NCBI GenBank assembly: GCA_963771505.1
Contig: CAVYTO010000002.1
Location: 558,001-622,000 of the forward strand
DNA from: JAJPHW01 sp963771505
Lineage (GTDB): Bacteria > Acidobacteriota > Terriglobia > Terriglobales > Acidobacteriaceae
Length of the DNA: 64,000 nucleotides
Reading direction: 5' to 3'
Shown: piece by piece, positions 33,748 to 43,292 of the stretch
Layout of the letters: each line of letters opens with the position of its first letter
How positions within the stretch are numbered: the stretch's first letter is position 1
Made by a program: the position numbers and the translations under genes
The notes under the pieces: generated by a model
What the model was told of the DNA's origin: nothing
What the model saw: only the letters and a program-made list of their open reading frames with translations
The model's database searches: none

Positions 33748-36700
33748 ATGCATTCCATCTCTAGGTCGGCGCGTTTACTTGGTCTCGCAGCCGTCGCGCT
33801 TTCTCTCTGCTTGTCGTCGCTTGCGCAAATCAATGCCGGGCGCATCCTCGGCACGGTCACCGATCAAACCGGTGCGTCCGTCGCGGGCGCCACCGTCACG
33901 ATCACCGACGTGCAGCGCGGAACCTCCCGCACCCTGACCAGCGACTCCGGCGGCGAATACGCCGCTCCCGACGTCGAACCCGGCCAGTACAAAGTGCGCG
34001 CCGAAGCTAAAGGCTTCAAAGCTATCGAACGCGTGAACGTCGGCGTCGAAGTCGCCCAGGACGTCCGCATCGATCTCGCGCTCCAGCCCGGCCAGGTTTC
34101 CGACGTCATCGTCGTCACCGAAGAAGTCCCCCTCATCAACAGCACCACTTCGACCCTCGGGGGCACCCTCAGCAACAAAGAAATCAACGACCTTCCGCTT
34201 AACGGACGCAATTACGAAAACCTGCTTCAGCTCCGCCCCGGCGTGGTTCGTTATCCCGGCGGCGGTTTCTCCACCACCAGCACCAACGGCCTTCGCGCCG
34301 AAGACAACGCCTACATCGTCGAAGGCTTGTTCAACAGCGAGCCTTTCTCCGGCCAGGGCATCATCAACGGGGCCGGAATCGCCGGCGACTCCGCCACCAT
34401 CCTGCCCATCGATTCCATTCAGGAATTCAACGTGCAGGAAAATCCGCCCGCGCAGTTTGGCTGGAAGCCCGGCGCAGTCGTCAACGTGGGATTGAAATCC
34501 GGCACCAACGCCCTGCACGGCTCCGCGTTCGCTTTCGGACGCGATGGCGCTTTCGACGCTCGCAACTACTTCAACTGCGCTGCCAACCCCTGCGCTTTCG
34601 GACAATCGCCAGCCCCCAAGACTTCGCGAACTCTCGAACAGTTTGGCGGCAGCATCGGCGGCGCCATTATCAAAGACAAAGCCTTCTTCTTCGGAGCCTA
34701 CGAAGGCCAGCGTTACGACGTGGGTAACTCTTTCGGCGGCGTTTCCAGCCCGTCCATGGTCGCCTTTGGGCTGGCTCCAGGCGCAGGCATTAACTGCACC
34801 GCTCCCGGGCTCGCCGGCGCGGACTGCGGCGGCAGCATCCCCAACGCCATCGCCGATCTCGTTGCCAACGGCGTTCCCATCAGCAAGGCCAGCCAGACTA
34901 TCTCCGGTTGCACCGTCACCGGCGCCACCGTCAACTGCAACGGCACCGGCTTCCCCACCAACAACAATCCCACTATCAACATCGTGAACGGATTTCCCAA
35001 CCAGGTCGGCGTGGACAACGGCGTTGCCAAGCTCGACTACACCCTGAACCAAAGAAATTCTGTCAGCGGTTTCTACTTTTTCGGCAACAACACCGGCACG
35101 GTCGAAGATTTTCCTGAATACCAGTCGAAGTGGCGCTCCGATATCCATACCCGCGCTCAGGTCGTGGGCGGAAACTGGGTTTTCACTCCCAGCTCTCGCT
35201 GGGTCAACGAAGCCCGCTTTGGATACAACCGTCTTTATCAGCCGACGTTGCCCGGAGACCTCAACACTACCGCTTCCACTTACGGCCTAGATACCGGGGT
35301 CAGCGGCCCATTCACCGGGGGCTTGCCGCGCATCGGTTTCGCCGGCGCATTCATTCCCGGACTCGGCGGCTTCAAGTGGCCAAAACTTCAAGGCCCGGAC
35401 AGCATCATTCAATTCATCGATCAGCTCTCTTACACCGCTGGTAAACATTCCCTGAAGTTTGGCGGCGAGTTCCATCGCAACAACGTCAACGGCGGTGCAT
35501 TCGGCAATGCTCGAGGCAGCATCACTTTCCTCGGTGGCGTCGCTCTCGCGCCCACCGCGTCGAATCCCAACGGATCCACCGCGCTCGAAGATTTCTTCGC
35601 TGGCGATCCCTTCAAAGCTTCCGTCCAGACTGGGGATCCCACGCGCCATCTTCACAACTGGGCTTACGCCGGATTCTTCCAGGATGACTGGCGCGCCACT
35701 AAGAATCTCACCGTCAACTTCGGCGTGCGCTACGAATTCAGCACCGTCCTCAAAGAGGAACACAATCTTCTCGGCAATTTCGATCCCAACTCGCCCACCG
35801 GGTTGATTCAGGTCGGCATCAATGGCGTTAAAGGTCCCTACAATCCCGACCACAAAAACTTCGGCCCCCGTGCCGGATTCGCATGGGACATTACCGGTAA
35901 AGGCAACACCGTTCTCCGCGGCGGCTTCGGCTTGATCTATGAAACCGTCAACTGGGAATCGTTTCTCGCTTTCAACAATAGTTTCGGCCTCACGAACGTC
36001 CCCACCGGCGCGGTCATCGACGCTGCTGGAGACACCGCCGGCGGCACCATTACGGCCGGCAATCTCGCCATTCCGCCAACGCCCCCGCAGTGGGATAGCG
36101 CCACTCCGCTCTACGGCAATGTTAGCGGCAGCCGCATCACTTGCGATCCAGTCAACGCGAATCCTTGCCCCATCATGAGCGTTGTACGCAACCTGACCAC
36201 ACCTTACGTGTGGACATACTCCCTCAACGTTCAACATTCGTTCTCGCCGAACCTTACCCTCGAAGTCGGATACGTCGGCAATCACGGCTCTAACCTCGTC
36301 GGAATTCGCGATGCCAACCAGGAAGCTCCCGGTACCGATTCGCAAGCCACTCGCCCCTACAACGCGAAGTTTCCCTACCTCAGCAACATTTTCCAGATGG
36401 GCAATTTCTACAAATCGAACTACAACGGCCTTCAGGCCACCTTGAACGCGCGCAACTACCACGGCCTCAGCATGGTCATGGGATACACTTTCGCCCACTC
36501 GCTCGACGACGTCGGCGCCAATTGGGACTTCGGCGCGGGTTCCGGACTGCCGCAGGATTCCACCAACGTCGCCAAGGAATACGGGAACAGCGATTTCGAC
36601 ATTCGCCATCGGTTCACACTTTCGCTGACCTACGCTATACCCGGAAAGAAGGGTTACGGCCAGATGCTCGAAGGCTGGGAACTCAACACCATCACCACTC

Positions 36701-37287
36701 TTGAAAGCGCCCAACCCTGGGGCCCAATCGATCTCACCACCGACCTCGTCGGCCTGGGCGGTCTTCCGGTCAGCCCACCGCAAGCCACCCCCCAGCGTTG
36801 GGATTTCTTCGGCAATCCGTCCGACTTCAACGCCGGACCCCAACCGATTCCCTACTACTCGGGAACCACCAATCCCGCCTGCGTAGCGAAGGCCAACACT
36901 CCCGCCCTGCTTGCCGCTCTCGGCACCTGGGGATGCTACGCCAAAGGCAGTTCCGTTATGATCCCTCCCGGCTTCGGCCAATTTGGCACCATGGGCCGCA
37001 ACACTTTCCGCGATTCCGGCTTCCGCAATCTGGATTTCTCCGTCGCCAAGAACTGGCATTTGGGTGAACGCCTGCGCGCGCAGTTCCGCGCCGAGTTCTT
37101 CAACATTCTCAACCACCCCAATTTCGCAAACCCCTATGGCGGACAAAACGGCTACGGCCAGAACGATCCCGGCGCTCCCGGTTCGTTCGGATGTGAATGT
37201 GCCACGCCCGACGTAGCCGCCGCCAACCCAGTCATTGGATCGGGCGGCAGCCGCGCCGTCCAGTTGGGATTGAAATTCCTGTTCTAG
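33748..37287 (+). CDS. Oar-like TonB-dependent receptor with carboxypeptidase-regulatory domain
   Basis: The 1179-residue outer-membrane protein begins with a signal peptide (about 1-26). A CarboxypepD_reg-like Ig domain follows (GRILGTVTDQTGASVAGATVTI, about 30-115), then a plug-like region (SNKEINDLPLNGRNYENLLQLRPGV). The long beta-barrel ends in the outer-membrane signature LGLKFLF. Acidobacteriota carry many such receptors, thought to import oligosaccharides or peptides or to act as adhesins. GGAGGGG lies ahead of the ATG, and a strong hairpin terminator follows. Long open frames on the opposite strand are codon-usage artefacts. Confidence 0.93.
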   Translation: MHSISRSARLLGLAAVALSLCLSSLAQINAGRILGTVTDQTGASVAGATVTITDVQRGTSRTLTSDSGGEYAAPDVEPGQYKVRAEAKGFKAIERVNVGVEVAQDVRIDLALQPGQVSDVIVVTEEVPLINSTTSTLGGTLSNKEINDLPLNGRNYENLLQLRPGVVRYPGGGFSTTSTNGLRAEDNAYIVEGLFNSEPFSGQGIINGAGIAGDSATILPIDSIQEFNVQENPPAQFGWKPGAVVNVGLKSGTNALHGSAFAFGRDGAFDARNYFNCAANPCAFGQSPAPKTSRTLEQFGGSIGGAIIKDKAFFFGAYEGQRYDVGNSFGGVSSPSMVAFGLAPGAGINCTAPGLAGADCGGSIPNAIADLVANGVPISKASQTISGCTVTGATVNCNGTGFPTNNNPTINIVNGFPNQVGVDNGVAKLDYTLNQRNSVSGFYFFGNNTGTVEDFPEYQSKWRSDIHTRAQVVGGNWVFTPSSRWVNEARFGYNRLYQPTLPGDLNTTASTYGLDTGVSGPFTGGLPRIGFAGAFIPGLGGFKWPKLQGPDSIIQFIDQLSYTAGKHSLKFGGEFHRNNVNGGAFGNARGSITFLGGVALAPTASNPNGSTALEDFFAGDPFKASVQTGDPTRHLHNWAYAGFFQDDWRATKNLTVNFGVRYEFSTVLKEEHNLLGNFDPNSPTGLIQVGINGVKGPYNPDHKNFGPRAGFAWDITGKGNTVLRGGFGLIYETVNWESFLAFNNSFGLTNVPTGAVIDAAGDTAGGTITAGNLAIPPTPPQWDSATPLYGNVSGSRITCDPVNANPCPIMSVVRNLTTPYVWTYSLNVQHSFSPNLTLEVGYVGNHGSNLVGIRDANQEAPGTDSQATRPYNAKFPYLSNIFQMGNFYKSNYNGLQATLNARNYHGLSMVMGYTFAHSLDDVGANWDFGAGSGLPQDSTNVAKEYGNSDFDIRHRFTLSLTYAIPGKKGYGQMLEGWELNTITTLESAQPWGPIDLTTDLVGLGGLPVSPPQATPQRWDFFGNPSDFNAGPQPIPYYSGTTNPACVAKANTPALLAALGTWGCYAKGSSVMIPPGFGQFGTMGRNTFRDSGFRNLDFSVAKNWHLGERLRAQFRAEFFNILNHPNFANPYGGQNGYGQNDPGAPGSFGCECATPDVAAANPVIGSGGSRAVQLGLKFLF

Positions 37288-37306
37288 ATTGCGGGGCGTA
37301 GATCAA

Positions 37307-37330
37307 AAGGCACGGCTCCGGCCGTGCCTT
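37307..37330 (+). terminator. Terminator after the TonB-dependent receptor gene
   Basis: AAGGCACGGC at 37307-37316 pairs perfectly with GCCGTGCCTT at 37321-37330 around a four-base loop, 20 bases after the stop codon. T-rich sequence follows only weakly (CACTCGTTT). Confidence 0.75.
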
Positions 37331-37494
37331 CACTCGTTTAGTCCTCTGCCGTGGTCCTGAGCGGAGTCGCGTTTCAGGCTAAGTGAACTGCCCTGAGCGC
37401 AGTCGATGGCATCTCCCACAGAGCCAGTTGGTCGCGAAAGCCAGAACCTGGCCCAGTCATCTGATCGAGCGCAGCCGCGCTTGTTACCGCCACC

Positions 37495-37571
37495 CCGGCG
37501 TCATCTTGAACGCAACTGTTCCGCAGACGGAGTGCATGTATCTCCCAATACGCCAGCCCCTCGCGAAAGCC
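37495..37571. repeat. Dispersed intergenic repeat, second copy
   Basis: It aligns with 20174-20250 end to end. The whole 37340-37690 interval has no gene and appears built from several diverged pieces of this repeat (CCTGAGCG.AGTCG near 37351 and 37394, CGCGAAAGCC near 37433 and 37562). Confidence 0.6.
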
Positions 37572-37690
37572 AAACTACCCGGCTTGCCGCCGTTAAAAAG
37601 GGGCGCGGCTTCCGCCGCACCCCTAGCAGCGGCGATACACTACCCTGAATCGGCTTCGGCACAAAGCGAGAAGAGAGATGTGAGGGTGAC

Positions 37691-38002
37691 ATGATCGATA
37701 AGTACGAATCGCGGCGCATAAGGGCGGAGGTCCGCCGTGTACTGTTGGATGTGTGGGACCCAATCGGAGTTAAGGACGAGCCCAACGCTCAGGACGAGTA
37801 CGATTGCTGTCTGGGTTCTCTATTTCACCTGCTCACGACTGGCGCGACGGATGACCAGATCGCGGAATACCTGTGGCGACAAGGAACAGAACATATGGGG
37901 CTACAGCTCCAGAAAGAAGCGATGTACCCAACCGTCGCGGCACTCCGACAGATTGTGCTCTCCGACGACCAAGCTGACCGGACTTTAGACACGGGCTGCT
38001 AG
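37691..38002 (+). CDS. Hypothetical protein, DUF1871-like
   Basis: The 103-residue protein has a charged N-terminal helix, the stretch LLDVWDPIGVKDEPNAQDEY, then LFHLLTTGATDDQIAEYLW and a closing MGLQLQKE region. The WDPIGV…DEYD…GA.DE.IA..L pattern resembles DUF1871-type small proteins, some of which occur near toxin/immunity or polymorphic loci. No partner is adjacent. Confidence in the coding call is moderate and in the family lower. Confidence 0.6.
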   Translation: MIDKYESRRIRAEVRRVLLDVWDPIGVKDEPNAQDEYDCCLGSLFHLLTTGATDDQIAEYLWRQGTEHMGLQLQKEAMYPTVAALRQIVLSDDQADRTLDTGC

Positions 38003-38033
38003 TCATCCAAGCCGACATTCGTCGCACGCGACT

Positions 38034-39089
38034 CTACGGCTTGATCTTGGCGATCTGGTTCACGTTAGTTTCCGTAAACCACACATATCCATCCGGCCCC
38101 GTCGTAATGTGAAACGGTCCGGCATTCGTCGTCGGTATCGGGTACTCCGTGATCGTCCCGGTCGGCGTGATTCGTCCGATCTGGCTGGCATTGATTTCCG
38201 TGAACCACACGTTGCCGTCAGGCCCGGCTGTGATTCCGTACGGCTGCGCGCTGGCCGTCGGCACAGGAAACGCTGTCACGCTGCCGGACGTTGTGACTTT
38301 CAATATCAAGTCGTCGCCTTCATCCGCAACCCAGAGATTTCCGTCCGGTCCAGTCGTGATCTGGCGAAACGATCCCGAATATTGTCCGCTCAAATCATAG
38401 GTCGTAGTGGCGCCCCCAGTAGTCATGCTGACGACGTTATCTCCACCAAAACTGTCGTACCAAATATTGCCGTCTGGCCCCTCGGTGATTGCTTCGCCCT
38501 GCAATCCCGAAGAAGCGAAGCCTGCGGGAAACGTTGCCAAAAGCGCAGCCGTGGTGTCGAATACCTGTACCGTATCGCCATTGAAGTCGAGCACCCAGAA
38601 ATTGCCGTCAGAGCCAACTGCGATCTCTCCGCCGTTCGGCGCCACTCCCGAATAAAGGGTCACCGCCCCGGCAGTCGTGATTTTGCCGAGATCGTTCAAC
38701 TCATCCACATACCACAGATTGCCGTCCGGGCCGTTCACAATTTCTTCGGGAAAGGCAGTGCTCGTTGATAGTGGATACTCCGTCACCGTGCCATCCGTGG
38801 TGATCTTCGCCGCCTGATTGGTGTTGTTGTTCGCTTCAAGAAACCACAAGTTATTGTCGGATCCTGTCACGATTCCCGCAGGACCGGAGTTCGCCGTCGG
38901 TATCTGGTATTCCGTGACCGTGCCCGAAGGCACCGGCGTAGTTGTCGGAGTTCCAGATGATGATGAACTCGACCCGCCGCATGCCGTCAGCAGTGCGCCA
39001 ACACTCAGTGCCGCAACCCCCAGAGCAATTCGCTTCAATCTCGTTGCCAAAGCTTTTCGGCTCGACCGGATCGATCCACAGTCAGCCAT
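38034..39089 (-). CDS. Vgb-like beta-propeller lipoprotein
   Basis: From the ATG at 39089 (AGAAGG five bases upstream) the product has 351 residues and a lipoprotein signal ending in the lipobox LLTAC, then a Ser/Gly and Thr/Pro linker. The rest is six to seven repeats of about 43 residues, each with a G(P/S)DGN(L/I/V/F)W core (for example GPDGNLWYVDE, GPDGNVWFTE). This is the blade pattern of virginiamycin B lyase and streptogramin-lyase-like propellers. In acidobacterial lipoproteins such folds are common and are probably binding scaffolds rather than antibiotic lyases. Confidence 0.82.
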   Translation of the reverse strand: MADCGSIRSSRKALATRLKRIALGVAALSVGALLTACGGSSSSSSGTPTTTPVPSGTVTEYQIPTANSGPAGIVTGSDNNLWFLEANNNTNQAAKITTDGTVTEYPLSTSTAFPEEIVNGPDGNLWYVDELNDLGKITTAGAVTLYSGVAPNGGEIAVGSDGNFWVLDFNGDTVQVFDTTAALLATFPAGFASSGLQGEAITEGPDGNIWYDSFGGDNVVSMTTGGATTTYDLSGQYSGSFRQITTGPDGNLWVADEGDDLILKVTTSGSVTAFPVPTASAQPYGITAGPDGNVWFTEINASQIGRITPTGTITEYPIPTTNAGPFHITTGPDGYVWFTETNVNQIAKIKP

Positions 39090-39365
39090 CGCAACCTTCT
39101 CTTCTCTCCACAATTCTTTTTTCAAGTGAGACTTCCTTTCCGAATCAGCGAACTCAAAGGTATCCAAACGAATGGATTTTAATGCCGATGAGCGAATTCT
39201 AATCTCCGAAGTACTACTCCCTCAGTTACCGAAGTACCATCGGGCGTTCCGTCCCTTCTGTGCGACTTGCCCTGAGCTGAGTCGAGGGATATTCCATGCA
39301 ATGCGAGAGCCTGGCCGCGCCGCGAACCACGTTCTCTATTGACACGAATCCCGCCATCTTGCACC

Positions 39366-41228
39366 ATGAATCCGCTTATGCGGTCCGTCGTAAAAACATC
39401 GTTCGCATGCGGCGTTTTGATTGCGTTCATGTCCCTACCCTCAGCCGCCTCCGACAAGCCGTGGACTGAAATCCGCAGCCCTCACTTTCGCGTGCTCACT
39501 AACGGCAATGAAAAAGACGCTCGCCACATCGCCCGAGAATTCGAGCAGATGCACAACGTCTTCGAATTCAAGATTCGCCGCTTCCGCCTCGACACTGGCG
39601 CGCCGTTACTCGTCTTCGCCGCTAAAGGCCAGGAAACTGCCGGCGACCTCAACCGCATCTTCGGGCCGCCCGGCAAGCCGACGCAAGTCATCGGACTTTA
39701 CAACCAAGGTTGGGAAAAGCAGTTTGCCGTCGTCCGCATGGATGTATCCGAAGACGGAAATCTGCGCGGAGCGCAGAACAGTTTCAACGTCATCTACCAC
39801 GAATACGTCCACAGCATCCTTCACATGAATACGCGCTGGCTTCCCATGTGGCTCGACGAAGGCATGGCTGAATTCTTCGGCAGTACCCATTTCGAAGGCG
39901 ACAACGTCGTGCTCGGTTACCCATCCGTGCGTATCCGCACGCTTAAGAGCCACGCTCTCATTCCCATTGATGTCATGATGAAAACCGGTTCCATCCGCAC
40001 CCACGATGTATCGATGGACATGTTCTACGCCCAGGCCTGGGCCATGGTTCATTACATGGAATTTGGCAACGGCATGGAAGGCGGCAAAAAGCTCGACCAG
40101 TTCTACGGTCTTCTCGACCAGGGCGTCGAGCAGGAAAAGGCTTTCACCCAAGTCTTCGGGCCTCCGCAGAAATTCTATGAAGGCTTAAATTTTTATTTGC
40201 AGGATCTGACCATGAAGAGCGTCGTCATGAAAGACCTGCCAAAAGTTGACGACAAGCAATTCACTGTCCGCGCCGTCAGCCCAGCCGAAAGCGAGACCGA
40301 AATCGGCAGCTATCACGTCTGGATGCGTGATCTAAAGGACGCTCGTCCCCTGCTCGAGCAGGCGCTGAAAGACGATCCGAAGTTCGCGCCTGCCCACGAA
40401 AACATGGGTTTCTTATATTTCGGCGAAGGTAACGACGAAGAAGCTGCGAAAGAATTTAGCCAGGCGTTCGATTTGGATCCCAAACTCTATTTATCTCTTT
40501 ACTACAAGGCCATGCTTGCCGCGACCCACAGCAGCATCCCAGATGCAGACGACGCCATTTACTCAGCCTGCCTTCGCGCTCTTCAAATCAACCCGCAGTT
40601 TGCCGAAGCCTACGTCCAGCTTGCGCTGGTGCACGTCCGCGCCGGCAATTTGAACAATGCGCTCTTGATGGCGCGCAAAGCCGCCAACCTCGAACCCGGC
40701 CGCGCCGGCTACTTTCTCCTGGTCGCCCATATTCTCCAATTGATGGGCCAGGACGAGGAAGCCGGAATGATTTCCTCTTATGTGGCCACTCGCTGGAACG
40801 GCCCCGATCACGACGAAGCCGTGGAAATTTGGAATAAAATTCCCCAGGCACATCGCCCTCCCGCCGAAGGCATGACGGATTCAGTTCCCAAAGACACTCA
40901 GGCCGTTTCCGGCAAAGTCCAATCAATCCAGTGTGCGGACAAAGACAAAAACATCCCCTTCGAACTCGTCCTCGACAGCGACGGCCAGCAAATGCATTTT
41001 CACAGCTCAGGCGGTTTCGCCACCGGCTACTCCGACACCGTCTGGTACGGACGCGATCACTTCAGCTTGTGCCACCATCTCGCAGGACTTCGCGCCGTCG
41101 TCCGCTACAAAGCCGCGAAAGACCAAACCTATGCCGGAGACGTGGCGGAAATCGAACTCCGGGTGGATATGCCGTCGCCTCCCACGAAAGACGCCGCACC
41201 CAAACAAACTGCCGCTCAGCAACAATAA
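39366..41228 (+). CDS. Secreted gluzincin-type metallopeptidase with TPR repeats
   Basis: The 620-residue protein starts at MNPLMRSVVK and has a signal peptide ending near MSLPSAAS. A DUF1570/peptidase-MA-like domain follows (KPWTEIRSPHFRVLTNG opening), with the zinc helix YHEYVHSILH (HExxH, about residue 146) and the downstream glutamate in WLDEGMAEFFG. TPR-like helices occupy about 320-480 (ARPLLEQALKDDPKFAPAHENMGFLY and onward). A C-terminal beta-rich region of about 100 residues contains HFHSSGGFATGY. It is probably periplasmic, with an unknown substrate. Confidence 0.85.
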   Translation: MNPLMRSVVKTSFACGVLIAFMSLPSAASDKPWTEIRSPHFRVLTNGNEKDARHIAREFEQMHNVFEFKIRRFRLDTGAPLLVFAAKGQETAGDLNRIFGPPGKPTQVIGLYNQGWEKQFAVVRMDVSEDGNLRGAQNSFNVIYHEYVHSILHMNTRWLPMWLDEGMAEFFGSTHFEGDNVVLGYPSVRIRTLKSHALIPIDVMMKTGSIRTHDVSMDMFYAQAWAMVHYMEFGNGMEGGKKLDQFYGLLDQGVEQEKAFTQVFGPPQKFYEGLNFYLQDLTMKSVVMKDLPKVDDKQFTVRAVSPAESETEIGSYHVWMRDLKDARPLLEQALKDDPKFAPAHENMGFLYFGEGNDEEAAKEFSQAFDLDPKLYLSLYYKAMLAATHSSIPDADDAIYSACLRALQINPQFAEAYVQLALVHVRAGNLNNALLMARKAANLEPGRAGYFLLVAHILQLMGQDEEAGMISSYVATRWNGPDHDEAVEIWNKIPQAHRPPAEGMTDSVPKDTQAVSGKVQSIQCADKDKNIPFELVLDSDGQQMHFHSSGGFATGYSDTVWYGRDHFSLCHHLAGLRAVVRYKAAKDQTYAGDVAEIELRVDMPSPPTKDAAPKQTAAQQQ

Positions 41229-41410
41229 TCGTCGGGCGAAGGTGCTGTGCGTAACCCACTTCTATCCCGCTTTGTAAAGTTTTCTATGAAAGTCGAATAT
41301 CGTGCTTTCTCCCCTTGAACTTCAAGTCACACTCTGCCAACATGTCTGAGTCACTTTCAGAATCAAAGGCATTCATCGGTCGGGCGGCAACGTACCGTAC
41401 GGTGAACATC

Positions 41411-41446
41411 GGGGCCGAGCCCGGCAGCTCGGCCCCGAAAGTTTTT
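41411..41446 (+). terminator. Strong hairpin, plus-strand terminator candidate
   Basis: GGGGCCGAGC at 41411-41420 pairs with GCTCGGCCCC at 41427-41436, followed by GAAAGTTTTT. It lies 180 bases after the metallopeptidase gene. Confidence 0.55.
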
Positions 41447-41466
41447 GCCGGCCTCTTAAAACGGAC

Positions 41467-41498
41467 AAAAAAAGAGCGCCGGGGAACCAGCCCGGCGC
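41467..41498 (-). terminator. Intrinsic terminator of degP
   Basis: On the minus strand, GCGCCGGG (41498-41491) and CCCGGCGC (41483-41476) form a perfect 8-bp stem, followed by TC and a run of seven T. It starts about 25 bases after the degP stop codon. Confidence 0.88.
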
Positions 41499-41523
41499 TT
41501 CCCAAGGAGAACACCTCTCTCAG

Positions 41524-43092
41524 CTACATCCCTTCGCCAGCATGCATCACGCGGAAGCTGCTGCCGCCACCCGACCACACCAGCACCAGCGCGTCCTGAC
41601 CTTTCGCAATACTCTTCAGCGCATCCTGCACTTCGCCCACTGAATGCATGTCCTTGCGGTTGACCTGCTCGATCACGTCGCCCCGTTGCAGTCCGGCATC
41701 GTCCGCCGGACTTCCCGGCATCACCTGCTCAACCACCGCGCCGTGCAAATCCGATGGCGCTTGCATCTGATCGCGCAGCTCCGGCGTCAGTTCGGTCAGC
41801 CCAATTCCCCACCGCGGCTTGTCTTGTGAGCCATTAGACGAACTCTCCATGCCGCCCTTGTCCCGCGCTCCCATCGCTTCCAGCGTCACCGGGACTGTGA
41901 CGATCTTGCCATCGCGTTCCACTCCAACCTTGATCGTCGTACCCGGAGGCGTCTGCCCAACAATCACCTGCAACTCGCCCGCGTCGCTGATCTTCTTTCC
42001 ATTCAGTTCGGCAATTACGTCGCCTGTCTTCAGTCCCGCCTTCGCGCCCGGTGATGCCGGGTCCACCTGCGTCACGATCGCGCCGGTGTTGTCTTTGCGA
42101 TCGAAGAACTTCGAGTTTTCCGGCGTCACATCGCTGATGCCGATGCCGATAAACCCATGCGTCACTTTTCCGTCGCGCATCAGCGCCTCCGCCGTCGGCC
42201 TGACAATCTGCGTCGGAATCGCGAATCCCATCCCGGAGAATGTGCCCGAAGGCGAAACCAGAAACGTATTGATCCCGATCACTTCGCCTCGCGCATCCAC
42301 CAGCGGTCCGCCCGAATTGCCCGGATTAATCGCCGCATCCGTCTGGATGAATTGTCCCGGCTTGCGCCTGTCGTCAGAGAAAGGACTCGGCCGGTTCAAC
42401 GCGCTTACAATTCCCCGCGTCACTGTGAACCTGAATCCATAAGGATTGCCGAACGCCAGCACCGTTTCGCCCGGACGCAGTTGCGTCGAGTCGCCCCACG
42501 GCACGCTCGGAAAGCCCGACCCTTCGACTTTGATCACCGCCACGTCGGTCAGCGGATCGGTCCCAATCAACTTCGCTTTCAGGATTCTTCGGTCCGTCAT
42601 GGTCACGCGTATGTCGGTCGCTCCCTCGATCACGTGATTGTTGGTGATGATGTATCCATCCGGCGAAATGAAAACGCCGCTGCCAATGCCGTGTTCAATC
42701 TGCGGCTGCATCGGGCCACCGCGCCCGTGGAAAAATGGGCCAAAGAATTGCTGCATTCCCGGCGGCATGCCTTGCGGCATTTGCTGCGGTTCATCTTCGC
42801 CATCCGGTCCGCCGCCACCCATCTGTGGACCCGGACCCCTACGCGACGTCACCGCCACGTTGACGATCGCCGGAGTGACCCGCGCCGCCAGAGTTTCCAT
42901 CGCCCGGTCAAGCGCCAGCAATGCGTCCACGCTCTTGTCGTCGATCGCCGCCTGCGCCGGCGCTGGTGACGCTGCTCGCGCCGTCACCGGGCGCGCCACT
43001 TCGTAGGCCACCATTGATCCCACAATAGTCGCCGCCAGTGCCACTCCCATGATTCGCCGCTTCAAACCCATTCGCTTCGTCCCATTCTGCAT
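41524..43092 (-). CDS. degP: Do/DegP-family periplasmic serine protease
   Basis: The 522-residue protein has an N-terminal membrane/signal segment (about 12-35), a Gly/Pro/Met-rich linker, then the trypsin-like domain with the triad His in TNNHVIEG, Asp in PLTDVAVIKV and Ser in NPGNSGGPLV. Two PDZ domains follow (about 300-390 and 420-510). HtrA proteases degrade or refold damaged envelope proteins. The gene lies 200 bases downstream of blaR1 on the same strand, with its own upstream dyad matching the one before blaI, and ends in a clear terminator. Confidence 0.95.
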   Translation of the reverse strand: MQNGTKRMGLKRRIMGVALAATIVGSMVAYEVARPVTARAASPAPAQAAIDDKSVDALLALDRAMETLAARVTPAIVNVAVTSRRGPGPQMGGGGPDGEDEPQQMPQGMPPGMQQFFGPFFHGRGGPMQPQIEHGIGSGVFISPDGYIITNNHVIEGATDIRVTMTDRRILKAKLIGTDPLTDVAVIKVEGSGFPSVPWGDSTQLRPGETVLAFGNPYGFRFTVTRGIVSALNRPSPFSDDRRKPGQFIQTDAAINPGNSGGPLVDARGEVIGINTFLVSPSGTFSGMGFAIPTQIVRPTAEALMRDGKVTHGFIGIGISDVTPENSKFFDRKDNTGAIVTQVDPASPGAKAGLKTGDVIAELNGKKISDAGELQVIVGQTPPGTTIKVGVERDGKIVTVPVTLEAMGARDKGGMESSSNGSQDKPRWGIGLTELTPELRDQMQAPSDLHGAVVEQVMPGSPADDAGLQRGDVIEQVNRKDMHSVGEVQDALKSIAKGQDALVLVWSGGGSSFRVMHAGEGM

Positions 43093-43111
43093 TTCGCTTC
43101 TCCTTTATGTG

Positions 43112-43129
43112 CAACTAAGAATTTAGTTA
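43112..43129. promoter_or_regulatory. BlaI-type dyad upstream of degP
   Basis: CAACTAA-GAAT-TTAGTTA lies 20 bases before the degP start. Thirteen of its fourteen arm bases match the dyad upstream of blaI (45075-45092). It is a candidate binding site for the BlaI-family repressor encoded two genes away. Confidence 0.65.
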
Positions 43130-43195
43130 TTACAGCGACACTAAACCACCGCAAATCATCTCGAGGGCCCCCTAAAGTTCTTTCCCACCTCACCC

Positions 43196-43251
43196 GAAAG
43201 GCGTCATCCCGAAGCCCCGCGTTTTCTTCAGCAGGTTGAGGGATCTCCCCG
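43196..43251. repeat. Dispersed repeat GGCGTCATCCCGAAGCCCCG, copy 1
   Basis: The core GGCGTCATCCCGAAGCCCCG and the flanking bases recur at 45146-45207. The two copies flank the blaI-blaR1 pair as direct repeats. Confidence 0.7.
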
Positions 43252-43292
43252 CAAAACGCCGTTGCGCGTAAGCCCACCCGCCGCAGCCCACC

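Noticed and set aside
33775..37146. Long minus-strand frames (457 and 619 codons) opposite the TonB-dependent receptor
   Set aside because: They mirror the codon bias of the receptor, show Val/Gly/Glu-rich random composition and contain no domain.
42157..42969. 270-codon plus-strand frame opposite degP
   Set aside because: It is an Arg/His-rich antisense shadow of the protease gene.
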